Of a stretch of DNA of 17,280 nucleotides, positions 7,345 to 15,735 are shown piece after piece. The stretch is taken from positions 1 to 17,280 of the forward strand of contig JAJZGO010000026.1 in assembly GCA_021798415.1 (NCBI GenBank), written 5' to 3'. A program made the translations under genes and the position numbers. The notes under the pieces are model-generated. The model was not told where the DNA came from, ran no database searches, and worked only from the letters and a program-made list of their open reading frames with translations. Positions within the stretch are counted from its first letter, which is position 1; each line of letters opens with the position of its first letter. This DNA is from Thermoplasmata archaeon. GTDB taxonomy: Archaea; Thermoplasmatota; Thermoplasmata; Lutacidiplasmatales; UBA184.

Positions 7345-8681
7345 TCAGCTGACCTTGGACGACGCCGACCGGGAGCGACCCGACCGTACGGGCGCCTCTC
7401 CGCTCGCCCGACGCGGCTGGGGCTCCTGGAACTGCTCCTTCTCGGTCGAGCCGTCCATCGCGAGCGTCGAGGTCAACCCGCCCGAAAGGACCTGGGCCAC
7501 GTCGTCGAAGTATCCGGTGCCGACGAACGACTGGTGCTTCACCGCGGCGTACCCTTCCTCCTCGGCGCGGAACTCCTCCTCCTGGAGGTCGCTGTACGCC
7601 GACATGCCGGCCTGCGAGTAGCCTTTCGCGAGCCGGAACATCGAGAGGTTGAGCGCGTGGAAGCCGGCGAGGGTCACGAACTGGAACTTGTAGCCCATCT
7701 CCCCGATCGTCGACTGGAACTGCGCGATCACGTCCGTCGAGAGCTTCTTGCGCCAGTTGAACGACGGCGAGCAGTTGTAGGCGAGCGGCTTCCCCGGGAA
7801 CGCGCGGTGGATCTCGCGCGCGAACCGCTCCGCCTCGTCGAGGTCGGGCCCCGCGGTCTCGAACCACAAGAGGTCGGCGAACGGCGCGTACGCGAGCCCG
7901 CGGGCGATCGCCATGTCGAGGCCCCCGGTGATCTCGAAGAATCCCTCGGGGGTACGCTTCCCGGTCAGGAACGGCTCGTCGCGCGGGTCGATGTCGCTCG
8001 TCAGGAGCTTCGCGCTGAGAGCGTCGGTGCGGGCGATCACGACCGTCGGGACTCCGGCGATGTCGGCGGCGAGACGAGCCGCCCAGAGCTTCTGGTTGAA
8101 CTCGCGCGCGGGGACGAGGACCTTTCCGCCCATGTGGCCGCACTTCTTGACCGAGGCCAGCTGGTCCTCGAGGTGAAGTCCCGCGGCGCCCGCGTCGATC
8201 AGGGCCTTCGTGAGCTCGAAGACGTTGAGGTTCCCGCCGAAGCCGGCTTCGCCGTCGGCGACGATCGGGGCGTACCAGTAGACGTCGCCCTTCCCGAGAG
8301 CGTGTTGCTTCTCGTCCTCGCGTCGGAAGGCGTTGTTGATACGGCGTACGAGGTGCGGCATCGAGTCCGCCGGATAGAGGCTCTGGTCGGGGTAGGTCTG
8401 GGCCGCGTCGTTGGCGTCGGCCGCCACCTGCCAACCGCTCGCGTAGATCGCGGGGAGGCCGGCGGCGACCATCTGGACCGCCTGCGTGCCGCTCATCGCC
8501 CCTAGCGTCGGGAGATACGGCTCGCTCTGGAGGAGCCGCCACAGCCTCTGGGCGCCGAGCGTCGCGATCGTGTACTCGATCGGGACCGACCCCCGGAGCC
8601 GTTCGACGTCCTCCGCCCGGTACGGCCGGATGATCCCCTTCCAGCGCTCGGCCTTTTTCCAGTCGGACCCGACGACCTCCT

Positions 8682-8685
<4 letters not shown>
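7345..8685 (-). CDS. aceA: Isocitrate lyase
   Basis: Cleaves isocitrate to glyoxylate and succinate, the first glyoxylate-bypass reaction. The 446 residues match AceA along the full length: SGWQVAADAN (83-92), YPDQSLYP, IVADGEAGFGG with metal-binding D144, HLEDQ, the catalytic KKCGH (180-184, C182), NCSPSFNW (304-311), and the C-terminal HQSFVGTGYFD and STEKEQF. It is longer than the bacterial enzyme because about 26 residues rich in Arg and Ser follow the point where AceA usually ends. The ATG at 8685 overlaps the malate synthase stop as ATGA, with GGAG motifs just upstream, so the two enzymes are co-translated. The CxxxSxN region and KKCGH argue for isocitrate lyase over 2-methylisocitrate lyase. 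Confidence 0.97.
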
Positions 8686-10325
<1,640 letters not shown>

Positions 10326-10400
10326 CGAGGTCTCGAACGTCGGGGCGAGGACGGAAGAGGTCCACGTCCCGTAAGCGAGAGAACCCACGCCCTTCCGGTC

Positions 10401-10410
10401 AAAATACGTT
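10401..10410 (-). promoter_or_regulatory. TATA-like box upstream of malate synthase
   Basis: On the minus strand the sequence reads AACGTATTTTGACC, an isolated A/T stretch in GC-rich DNA. It predicts initiation near 10378 and a leader of about 53 nt before the ATG at 10325. The CGTATTT core is shared with the divergent promoter at 4733-4742. Confidence 0.45.
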
Positions 10411-10920
10411 GCGAGCCTTCTCGGGGCATTCGGGCGTCCCGCTCCGCCGCGGTGCCTCGTCTCGCCCGTTCCCCTTCGACTCCCGCGGGCGGGGTCCGGC
10501 GGGGATGCGGAGGGGAGACCCAGCTCGAGCCGCATTTCGGGGGTCGGCGGGAAGCCAGGACGTTCGTGGATGGGACGTCGCGCTTCCGTGGCACGGAACC
10601 CCCCGCGCGGATACCCTCCGGGGTCCGCCCCGGCGACGAGCGACGCCGCGATCGCTGTCGCCCATCCCTCGGGCGGTCCCGCGGCTCGGTGTAGACCCGG
10701 AATAGGTACGGTCGCGCCGTAGGAGGGAAGCGGGGGCTGGGTGGACTCAGGGAAGCCCGAGGAGGCCCACGGCCACCCGTCGCGGATCGCGAGCCTCTCT
10801 GACGCGGTCGATGCCGTCGGGCCATAGCGGCGGCGTTTGCGGGGCCGCCCCGGGCGCTGCCGCCCGGATGACCCCGGCCGATGGGAGTTCCGGGGCGAGG
10901 TGGTGGTTCGGACCCCCCCG

Positions 10921-10928
10921 ATATAAAG
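10921..10928 (+). promoter_or_regulatory. TATA box for the membrane Fe-S protein gene
   Basis: ATATAAAG, preceded by CCCCCCCG, is the best archaeal TATA match in the window and stands out from a GC-rich surround. It predicts initiation near 10950, about 64 nt before the first in-frame start (GTG 11014). Confidence 0.65.
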
Positions 10929-10948
10929 TCCGAGCCGGCTAAGGAACG

Positions 10949-11101
10949 GTGTCGCCCGCCGCTCCGACCCGGGACGGGACCGGTGGGGGTTCCGCGGGTG
11001 CTTTCGTCCGGGAGTGTCGCGAGCCCTCGATCCCCCGCCCGGGCGGCCGATGGCGCCCCACGACCGAGACCGGGGGCCAGCGGCGGGTCGCCCGAAGATG
11101 A
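10949..11101 (+). CDS. Possible leaderless 50-codon upstream ORF (hypothetical)
   Basis: A GTG at 10949 sits exactly where transcription should start from the TATA box at 10921-10928. The frame runs 50 codons, rich in Gly, Pro and Arg, and ends with a TGA that overlaps an in-frame ATG (11098) of the membrane protein gene as ATGA. This arrangement equals the coupled overlaps used elsewhere in the window. No domain is recognised, and a frame of this length is common by chance in GC-rich DNA. Confidence 0.2.
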   Translation: MSPAAPTRDGTGGGSAGAFVRECREPSIPRPGGRWRPTTETGGQRRVARR

Positions 11102-13236
11102 TCGCGACCTGGCTGGTCCTCGTTCCGTTCGCGGCGGCGATGGCCTCCGCGATCGCCTACCTGATCCGTTGGGCTGCGGACGCCCGCACCGCCCTGCCGG
11201 CGTCGACGGTCGTCTTCTTCCTCCTGATGATGGTCTCGATGGTCCTAGGGGCGGCCGTTTACTACTCCGACCCCGGGACCCCGGCCTTGGTGGAGGGCTT
11301 CTGGGTCGCGAGCGCGCTCATGGCGGCGAGCGTCGTCCAGGTGTTCGTTGGATTCCTCGTGGAAGCGAGACAGCGGGCTTCCGGCGCGACCGGGGCCCCT
11401 CCTCCGATCCTGAAGCATCGAGGGGCGTTCGTCGCGAGTATCGTGCTTCTCGTCCTGGTCAATGAGCTCCTGATGGGGTGGACGTTCTCGGCCGCGGCCG
11501 GCTCCGCCGTCGGGTTCGGGAACGGGAGTCTCCCGGGCATCGTCTCCGGGTTCGCGTCGACGATCGCCTCTCCCTGGTTCCTCTTCACGATGGCGGCGGA
11601 GATGTTCCTGTCCGTTCTCCTCCTTCGCGACCGCCTCGCGCGACCGGTCGTCGCGATCCTCGGCGGGCAGGCTCTGATCATGGCGTTCTCCCCGCCCGCG
11701 CTCGCGGGAGCCCTCTGGGCCGACACCGCGATCGCGGTCTCGAGCGCGGCCATGATCGTCCTCGTCGTCTTCGTGATGGAGTTCCTCTACCGCCACCGCA
11801 ACGTCGCTCCGGGACTCGCCTCCTACCTGGTGCAGCTGCTCGCGGTCTACGCCGGCATGATGGCCGGGCTCTACGCGTGGAAGGAGACCGGATCGACGGC
11901 CGTCTTCGCCCTCGCGGTCGTGCTCGAGATGGTGATCTTCTTCGGCGTGCTGACGCGTCCGACCCACTTCACCGACGGCCCGAGGACGCCCTGGACGTTG
12001 CGGCCCGGCTGGTCGGTCGCCCTGCTCGGGACGATCTTCGTGGCGGAGGTGTTCATGGGGGCGCTCCTCGACGTCGCGATCGCCGGGCCCTCGTTCTACG
12101 GGAGCGTGGGCCTGCTTCCGCTCTCGGGAGGCGGGAGCGTGGTCGCCTACCGCGCGCTCTACGACGTCTTCTGGTTCGTCGCCCTCACGACCGGCTCGAC
12201 GTGGTTCCTCGCCATGATGGGCGCCGAGATGGGCGCGCTCGTCTACTTCAAGTTCCGCGAGACGCGCTCGCGCGAGACCCGGGTGCGCCTCGTCCTCATG
12301 ATGGGGAGCTACGCGGCGTTCGCCGTGTTCTTTCCGAGCCTGTACTACCCGCTCGTCTTCCCGACGCTTCCCCGGGGCGCCGCCGTGCCGGTGCTCGGAT
12401 GGAGCATGGGGATCGGCTCCGCGCCGCTCGCGACCTCGGTTTTCGTCGTTCTCCTCGTCACGTACGCCGCCGTGGGCCTCCTCGCCGTCCTGTTCGGCCG
12501 CCGGGTCGTCTGCTCGGTCTTCTGTACGGCCCCGTTGATGTTCCAGGGAACCACGGTCGACGCGATGAAGAGCTTCAACCGCACCTCTCCCCTCGCCCGC
12601 AAGTACCTCAGCAGCCGGTTCTCGGCGGCGTTCTCGATCACGACGGCCTGCGTGATGGTCTCGCTCGTTCTCGCCTCCGCCGCGTCGTACCTCGACCAGT
12701 CCGGCGTCTGGGACCTCAAGGTCCTCGGCGCCGACCCGACCGTGTTCCTCTACGCGCTCTACTTTGGCGTCCTCTGGTACGTCCTGTTCGTCACGATCCC
12801 CTACTCGGGTACCTACAACTGCGTCACGATGGGGTGGTGCTACACCGGTCAGGTCACGGCCGCGTTCGGGCGGCTCGGGTTCTTCCGTCTCAAGGTGAGG
12901 GACAAGGAGGTCTGTCGTCGTTGCACGACCGTCGATTGCGCGAAGTCGTGCCCGGTGGGGCTGGTCGACATGCCCGGGCACTTCCGGCAGAAAGGCGAGT
13001 TCCGCAGTTCGAAGTGCTGCGGCGTCGGCGACTGCGTCGAGGCCTGTCCCTACGGGAACATGTACTTCTTCGACGTCCGCCACTGGCTCCGGGAGAAGCT
13101 CGGCCGGCCCGCGCGCCCCACGGCACCGTCCCCGCTCCGGATGTTCCCCTCCCGATCCCACGCGTCGCCGTCGAAGGATCGTCCCGCCTCCCCCGGAACC
13201 GGGACCGCCGGTGGTCCCTCCCGACGCCCGCTCTGA
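11014..13236 (+). CDS. Polytopic membrane protein with C-terminal Fe-S cluster motifs (NosR/NapH-like)
   Basis: A 740-residue protein with about 14-15 hydrophobic helices, the first near residues 30-52 and the last near 575-597, followed by a soluble cysteine-rich tail. Cysteine sites in order: CSVFC (500-504) after FGRR, NCVTMGWC (603-609), CRRCTTVDCAKSCP (634, 637, 642, 646) and CCGVGDCVEACP (668, 669, 674, 678). The pairs near the membrane and the two ferredoxin-like motifs recall NosR/NapH/CcoG-type electron carriers, but spacing departs from the standard CxxCxxCxxxCP in both clusters. The N-terminal 12 or so helices match no family I recognise. It probably passes electrons between a quinone pool and a soluble partner, by analogy only. 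Starts at GTG 11014, ATG 11050 or ATG 11098 are possible; none has a good Shine-Dalgarno, and the first helix begins right after 11098. The last 45 residues are Pro/Ser/Arg-rich and probably disordered. Confidence 0.75.
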   Translation: MSRALDPPPGRPMAPHDRDRGPAAGRPKMIATWLVLVPFAAAMASAIAYLIRWAADARTALPASTVVFFLLMMVSMVLGAAVYYSDPGTPALVEGFWVASALMAASVVQVFVGFLVEARQRASGATGAPPPILKHRGAFVASIVLLVLVNELLMGWTFSAAAGSAVGFGNGSLPGIVSGFASTIASPWFLFTMAAEMFLSVLLLRDRLARPVVAILGGQALIMAFSPPALAGALWADTAIAVSSAAMIVLVVFVMEFLYRHRNVAPGLASYLVQLLAVYAGMMAGLYAWKETGSTAVFALAVVLEMVIFFGVLTRPTHFTDGPRTPWTLRPGWSVALLGTIFVAEVFMGALLDVAIAGPSFYGSVGLLPLSGGGSVVAYRALYDVFWFVALTTGSTWFLAMMGAEMGALVYFKFRETRSRETRVRLVLMMGSYAAFAVFFPSLYYPLVFPTLPRGAAVPVLGWSMGIGSAPLATSVFVVLLVTYAAVGLLAVLFGRRVVCSVFCTAPLMFQGTTVDAMKSFNRTSPLARKYLSSRFSAAFSITTACVMVSLVLASAASYLDQSGVWDLKVLGADPTVFLYALYFGVLWYVLFVTIPYSGTYNCVTMGWCYTGQVTAAFGRLGFFRLKVRDKEVCRRCTTVDCAKSCPVGLVDMPGHFRQKGEFRSSKCCGVGDCVEACPYGNMYFFDVRHWLREKLGRPARPTAPSPLRMFPSRSHASPSKDRPASPGTGTAGGPSRRPL
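13201..13218. repeat. 6-bp inverted repeat at the end of the membrane protein gene
   Basis: GGGACC-GCCGGT-GGTCCC is a perfect 6-bp stem with a 6-nt loop ending 16 nt before the stop codon. No T-run follows, so a terminator role is weak, and it lies in coding sequence for the disordered tail. Confidence 0.3.
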
Positions 13237-13241
13237 CCCGA

Positions 13242-13261
13242 CGTACGCGGCCGCGAGTACG
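13242..13261. repeat. Inverted repeat between convergent stop codons
   Basis: CGTACGC and GCGAGTACG can pair around a GGCC loop with a two-base bulge. It lies in the 44-base gap between the convergent stops at 13236 and 13281, where a bidirectional 3'-end structure would be expected. No oligo-T tract accompanies it. Confidence 0.3.
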
Positions 13262-13280
13262 CGGGGGGCCCGGGCGCCGT

Positions 13281-14579
13281 TCAGTCCGGCGCGTCCGCCC
13301 GGGCAAAGATCATTCCGTCGGCCACCTTGGGCAGGAACATCGTGGACTTGTGGGCCATCATGGCACCGGATCCGAACGCCCGCTCCTCGATCCCTTTCTC
13401 CGTAAGTCCGGGAACCAGGAACGCCGTACTGCCCGGCCGGCCGGCGCGCGATGCGGTGATCCGGTCGAGCGCCGCGCGGGGCGAGCGGACGAATTCGAGC
13501 TCGTGCGGGTCGACCCCGAGCCGGCCCTCTAGGAAACCGTGGAGGAGGTCGAAGTCCGCGCCGACGTCCGAACTCGGCGCCCCCCCGACCTCGACCATCG
13601 ACCCCGCGTCGAGCACCAGGAACCCCCGCCGGCCGTCGCGATGCATCTCGCCGAGTCGCTCGACCACCCGTTCGACCCCGCCGGGTCGCTCGACCGCGCC
13701 GACCCGGGGGAACTCCCGACGCGCCGCCCCGACGATCTCGGCGAACGAGACGCCGCCGTGAGCGGGAAGCACCCGGTGCCACGGGAGGACCCTCAAGGCT
13801 CGGTCCTGCCCGTCCACGAGCATCGTGAGCGGCGCCGAAGGTCGGCCGGCGTAGTGGCGCAGGGCCGCCGCGGTGAACCGGTGGTGGCCGTCCAGGACCA
13901 GCAGCCGATACGAGCCAAGCTCTCGAGAGATCTCCTCGATCCGCGACGGCTCGTCGATCCGCCAGAGACGGTGGGTCGTCCCTTCGAGGACCGCTTGCGC
14001 GAGCGGCGGCACGTCGCCGTCGAACGCGAGCCCCCGCCGGTCGAGCCCGAGCCACCGCTCGAGTCGGTCGTTGAGGGCGTGGTCGGGTCGGTGGTAGCCC
14101 GCCATGATAGGGGCGAAGCTCATCCCGGTCGCATCGGTGAGCGCCACCCGCTCTTCGACCCGGTCGGCGAACGTCCGCTCGTGCATCGCCACCTGACCGG
14201 GCTCGATCGTGTCGAAGTCGAGGGCGCCGACGAGACCGAGCAGAAGGTAGCGGGCACGTCGTTCCCCGGGTTCGATCGTCTCGAGGAGGTCGTCGGGGGG
14301 GAGGTAGCGGATCCCGTAGACGTAGAACGCCGGCCGCGCGTCTTCCACGTACGCTCTCGACCGGAGGGCTTCGTCGAGCCGTGCAGCCGCCTCCGCGACG
14401 AACCGTCCGACCGGGACGTCCCTCGGTCGAGTGACGAACCGCGCGGCGTTGTGGGGGTGGGCCGCGTACCGCGCGAGCTCCGATTCCGAGAGGGTGTCGT
14501 AGACCGGGCAGACGAGACGGTCGGGTGACCCATGCTGCGGGTCCGGATGGTACGCCCGTACGGGCCTCAAGTCGACCAC
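13281..14579 (-). CDS. DUF1015 family protein
   Basis: A 432-residue member of the DUF1015 family, seen in many archaea and bacteria. Diagnostic blocks: LVCPVYDTLSESE near the N-terminus, AMHERTF (131-137), LLVLDGHHRFTAAAL (226-240), and the C-terminal HKSTMFLPKVADGMIF (410-425). The DGHHR motif resembles the ParB/sulfiredoxin-like fold used by archaeal free-serine kinase SerK, so a small-molecule kinase or nucleotide-binding role is possible; it is not established for this protein. The frame extends to an ATG at 14624 (447 residues). I prefer GTG 14579 because family members begin close to the VVDLRPVRAY segment and because the only TATA-like box nearby (14612-14621) lies inside the extension. 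Confidence 0.85.
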   Translation of the reverse strand: MVDLRPVRAYHPDPQHGSPDRLVCPVYDTLSESELARYAAHPHNAARFVTRPRDVPVGRFVAEAAARLDEALRSRAYVEDARPAFYVYGIRYLPPDDLLETIEPGERRARYLLLGLVGALDFDTIEPGQVAMHERTFADRVEERVALTDATGMSFAPIMAGYHRPDHALNDRLERWLGLDRRGLAFDGDVPPLAQAVLEGTTHRLWRIDEPSRIEEISRELGSYRLLVLDGHHRFTAAALRHYAGRPSAPLTMLVDGQDRALRVLPWHRVLPAHGGVSFAEIVGAARREFPRVGAVERPGGVERVVERLGEMHRDGRRGFLVLDAGSMVEVGGAPSSDVGADFDLLHGFLEGRLGVDPHELEFVRSPRAALDRITASRAGRPGSTAFLVPGLTEKGIEERAFGSGAMMAHKSTMFLPKVADGMIFARADAPD

Positions 14580-14611
14580 GTTGCTCGGTGACCCCGCGGC
14601 GGACAGATCGG

Positions 14612-14621
14612 GCCTATTTGG
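14612..14621 (-). promoter_or_regulatory. TATA-like box for the DUF1015 gene
   Basis: On the minus strand CCAAATAGGC, differing by one base from CCAAATACGC before the PqqC-like gene (4742-4733). It predicts initiation near 14591, 12 nt before GTG 14579. No other A/T island is found within 60 nt upstream of ATG 14624. Confidence 0.4.
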
Positions 14622-14732
14622 CATGGCCGAGCGGACCCGAGCGGTCCCGAACGGGACGCGGCGCGTCCCGGGCGACCCGCGCGTGAGTCCGGCTTGACGA
14701 GAGAGGTAACTGTTCCGGCATCCTACATCATT

Positions 14733-14795
14733 TGGGCCTCAGGGGAAGGAACGGTGAGCAGAGGCGCCGCGTCTCTTCGCCACCCCTGAGGCCCA
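14733..14795. repeat. 13-bp inverted repeat, possible structured RNA
   Basis: TGGGCCTCAGGGG (14733-14745) is exactly complementary to CCCCTGAGGCCCA (14783-14795). The 37-base interval can pair further: GGTG (14753-14756) with CGCC (14778-14781) and AGAG (14760-14763) with CTCT (14773-14776), giving a rod with a 9-nt loop. It could be a hairpin RNA or two inverted operator half-sites 50 bp centre to centre. No convincing promoter or terminator frames it. Confidence 0.5.
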
Positions 14796-14920
14796 CCCGA
14801 GCCTCTTCGAGCCGAGGGCGTCCTGCGCGACCGGGCCGAACCCGATCCGGCCGGTCGATCGGCGAAGGCCGGCGTCGGTTGCGCGCCCGAAATATCACGG
14901 ACCACGCGGCAGCGACGAAC

Positions 14921-14938
14921 GGTGCGACGTTTCGCACC
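14921..14938. repeat. 18-bp palindrome (7-4-7), possible operator
   Basis: GGTGCGA-CGTT-TCGCACC is a perfect 7-bp inverted repeat with a 4-base centre. An A/T island at 14890-14896 lies about 25-30 nt upstream, so the palindrome would sit at the start of any transcript from it. A related half-site, CGTCGCAC, follows at 14948. Confidence 0.4.
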
Positions 14939-14991
14939 ATGTTGAGGCGTCGCACACCGCCGCGCGCCCGCGTTCCGCCGATGGACGGCGT

Positions 14992-15009
14992 AGTCAACCT
15001 TCGTTGACT
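14992..15009. repeat. 18-bp palindrome (7-4-7) upstream of tusA, possible operator
   Basis: AGTCAAC-CTTC-GTTGACT is a perfect 7-bp inverted repeat with a 4-base centre, ending 46 nt before the tusA ATG and 7 nt before the CATATC island. This is the position of an activator site or a repressor blocking TFB/TBP binding. Confidence 0.5.
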
Positions 15010-15016
15010 GCGCTCT

Positions 15017-15022
15017 CATATC
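15017..15022 (+). promoter_or_regulatory. Candidate TATA element for the tusA operon
   Basis: CATATC, the A/T island closest to tusA. It predicts initiation near 15046, which would leave only about 10 nt of leader and begin inside the GAGGAG Shine-Dalgarno (15045-15050). The island at 14890-14896, with a longer leader, is therefore a real alternative. Confidence 0.3.
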
Positions 15023-15055
15023 CCTCACGGAAGGTCAAGGACTCGAGGAGAAGCG

Positions 15056-15310
15056 ATGGAGATCGAGGAGTTGAGGCACCTCAAGGTCGACAAGTCGATT
15101 GACGCCCGGGGGATGGCTTGTCCGGGCCCTCTCCTCGAGGCGAAGCGGACGGTTCCGTCGGTCCCGATGCACGGAGTGATGGAGGTCATCTCCTCCGACG
15201 AGGGGACGACCGAGGACGTCCCGCTCTGGGCCCGGAAGGTCGGGCACGAGTACCTCGGGACGATCCCCGAGGGCGGGCTCTGGCGCGTGTACCTGCGGCG
15301 AGGCAAGTAG
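15056..15310 (+). CDS. tusA: TusA/SirA-family sulfur carrier protein
   Basis: A small cytoplasmic protein that carries sulfur as a cysteine persulfide. The 84 residues open with the family signature SIDARGMACPGPLLEAKR (14-31), whose CPxP cysteine is C22, followed by the usual beta-alpha-beta pattern and a Gly-rich turn (EGTTEDVPLWA). Length is typical (75-85). GAGGAG ends 5 nt before the ATG. In organisms with sulfur-oxidising Hdr-like complexes TusA hands sulfur to or from the Hdr machinery; here it leads a run with an MvhD-like protein and HdrA, joined by a 1-nt overlap, so a role as partner of that complex is more likely than tRNA thiolation. That last step is inference. Confidence 0.93.
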   Translation: MEIEELRHLKVDKSIDARGMACPGPLLEAKRTVPSVPMHGVMEVISSDEGTTEDVPLWARKVGHEYLGTIPEGGLWRVYLRRGK

Positions 15311-15735
15311 TGACCGAAGCGGGCGCGACCAGCCACCGGCCCCGCGTGCTGGTCTTCTCGACGAACGCGATCTCCGACATGGGGATCGACCTCGCCGGGA
15401 GCTCCCACATGGACTACTCGTCCACCGTCCAGGTCATCGCCGTTCCGTGCTCGGGCGGAATCAATCCGACCTGGGTCCTCCACGCCCTGAAAGCCGGTTT
15501 CGACGGCGTGTTCATCGCCGCCGACGGACCGGAGTGCGCGCTCCTTCCGGATTGCGTCGGTCGCACGGCGGACGTCGTGACGCGGTCCCAGGCGTTGCTC
15601 AAGGAGAACGGGCTCGACACCGGGCGGGTCAAGATGGCCGCGATCTGCTCGGTGTGCGCCGAGCCTTTCGTCAACCACATGAAACAGTTCGGTAAGGCGC
15701 TCGACGGCCTCGCGTCGGTCGCCGCGGAGGCGTAG
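15310..15735 (+). CDS. MvhD/FlpD-family protein (hydrogenase iron-sulfur subunit type) with altered cysteines
   Basis: A 141-residue protein of the family whose best known member, MvhD, passes electrons from hydrogenase to HdrA. Family features: VLVFSTNAISDMGIDLAG (13-30), VIAVPCSGGINPTWVLHALK (42-61), GFDGVFIAADGPECALLPDC (63-82) and the helical C-terminus with LLKENGL and RVKMAAICSVCAEPF. The usual FCCNWC cysteines at the N-terminus are all absent (FSTNAISD), and the CxxxxC pair is CxxxxxC (C76, C82). C47 of PCSGG is kept and a CxxC (C113, C116) is new. GTG start overlaps the tusA stop by 1 nt, with GAGG about 8 nt upstream. A truncated DsrE-type protein was considered; the PCSGG and ADG blocks favour MvhD. 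Confidence 0.82.
   Translation: MTEAGATSHRPRVLVFSTNAISDMGIDLAGSSHMDYSSTVQVIAVPCSGGINPTWVLHALKAGFDGVFIAADGPECALLPDCVGRTADVVTRSQALLKENGLDTGRVKMAAICSVCAEPFVNHMKQFGKALDGLASVAAEA

Larger units (their letters stand above)
10326..11013. other. Long divergent intergenic region, no conventional gene
   Basis: About 690 bases between malate synthase (minus) and the membrane Fe-S protein (plus). All open frames here encode Arg/Pro/Gly-rich strings without family resemblance, as expected from GC-rich non-coding DNA. It holds the TATA-like boxes at 10401-10410 and 10921-10928, several short GC-only hairpins near 10827-10867, and a possible leaderless 50-codon frame from 10949. I see no tRNA, no mobile element and no CRISPR-type repeats. 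Confidence 0.6.
14580..15055. other. Divergent intergenic region with several inverted repeats
   Basis: About 430-475 bases between the DUF1015 gene and tusA. Open frames here look like GC-rich noise. The region contains a 13-bp inverted repeat (14733-14795), two 7-4-7 palindromes (14921-14938 and 14992-15009), and A/T islands AAATATC (14890-14896) and CATATC (15017-15022). No tRNA or known RNA family is recognised. Confidence 0.6.

Noticed and set aside
10827..10867. GC-only hairpins, for example CCGGGC-GCTGCC-GCCCGG at 10850-10867
   Set aside because: Short stems made only of G and C are expected by chance at this base composition; no T-run follows.
10898..10916. GGTTCGGACC resembles a tRNA T-loop
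   Set aside because: The near-invariant A58 is G, the T-stem does not pair well, and no D-arm, anticodon arm or acceptor partner is found upstream.
14723..15028. Open frames of about 90-100 codons on both strands in the DUF1015-tusA gap
   Set aside because: Composition is that of GC-rich non-coding DNA and they run through the inverted repeats and the tusA promoter.
15310..15735. Assignment as a DsrE-type sulfurtransferase because of the neighbouring tusA
   Set aside because: The PCSGG block, the GFDGVFIAADG segment and the C-terminal layout match MvhD/FlpD better; DsrE landmarks are not seen.
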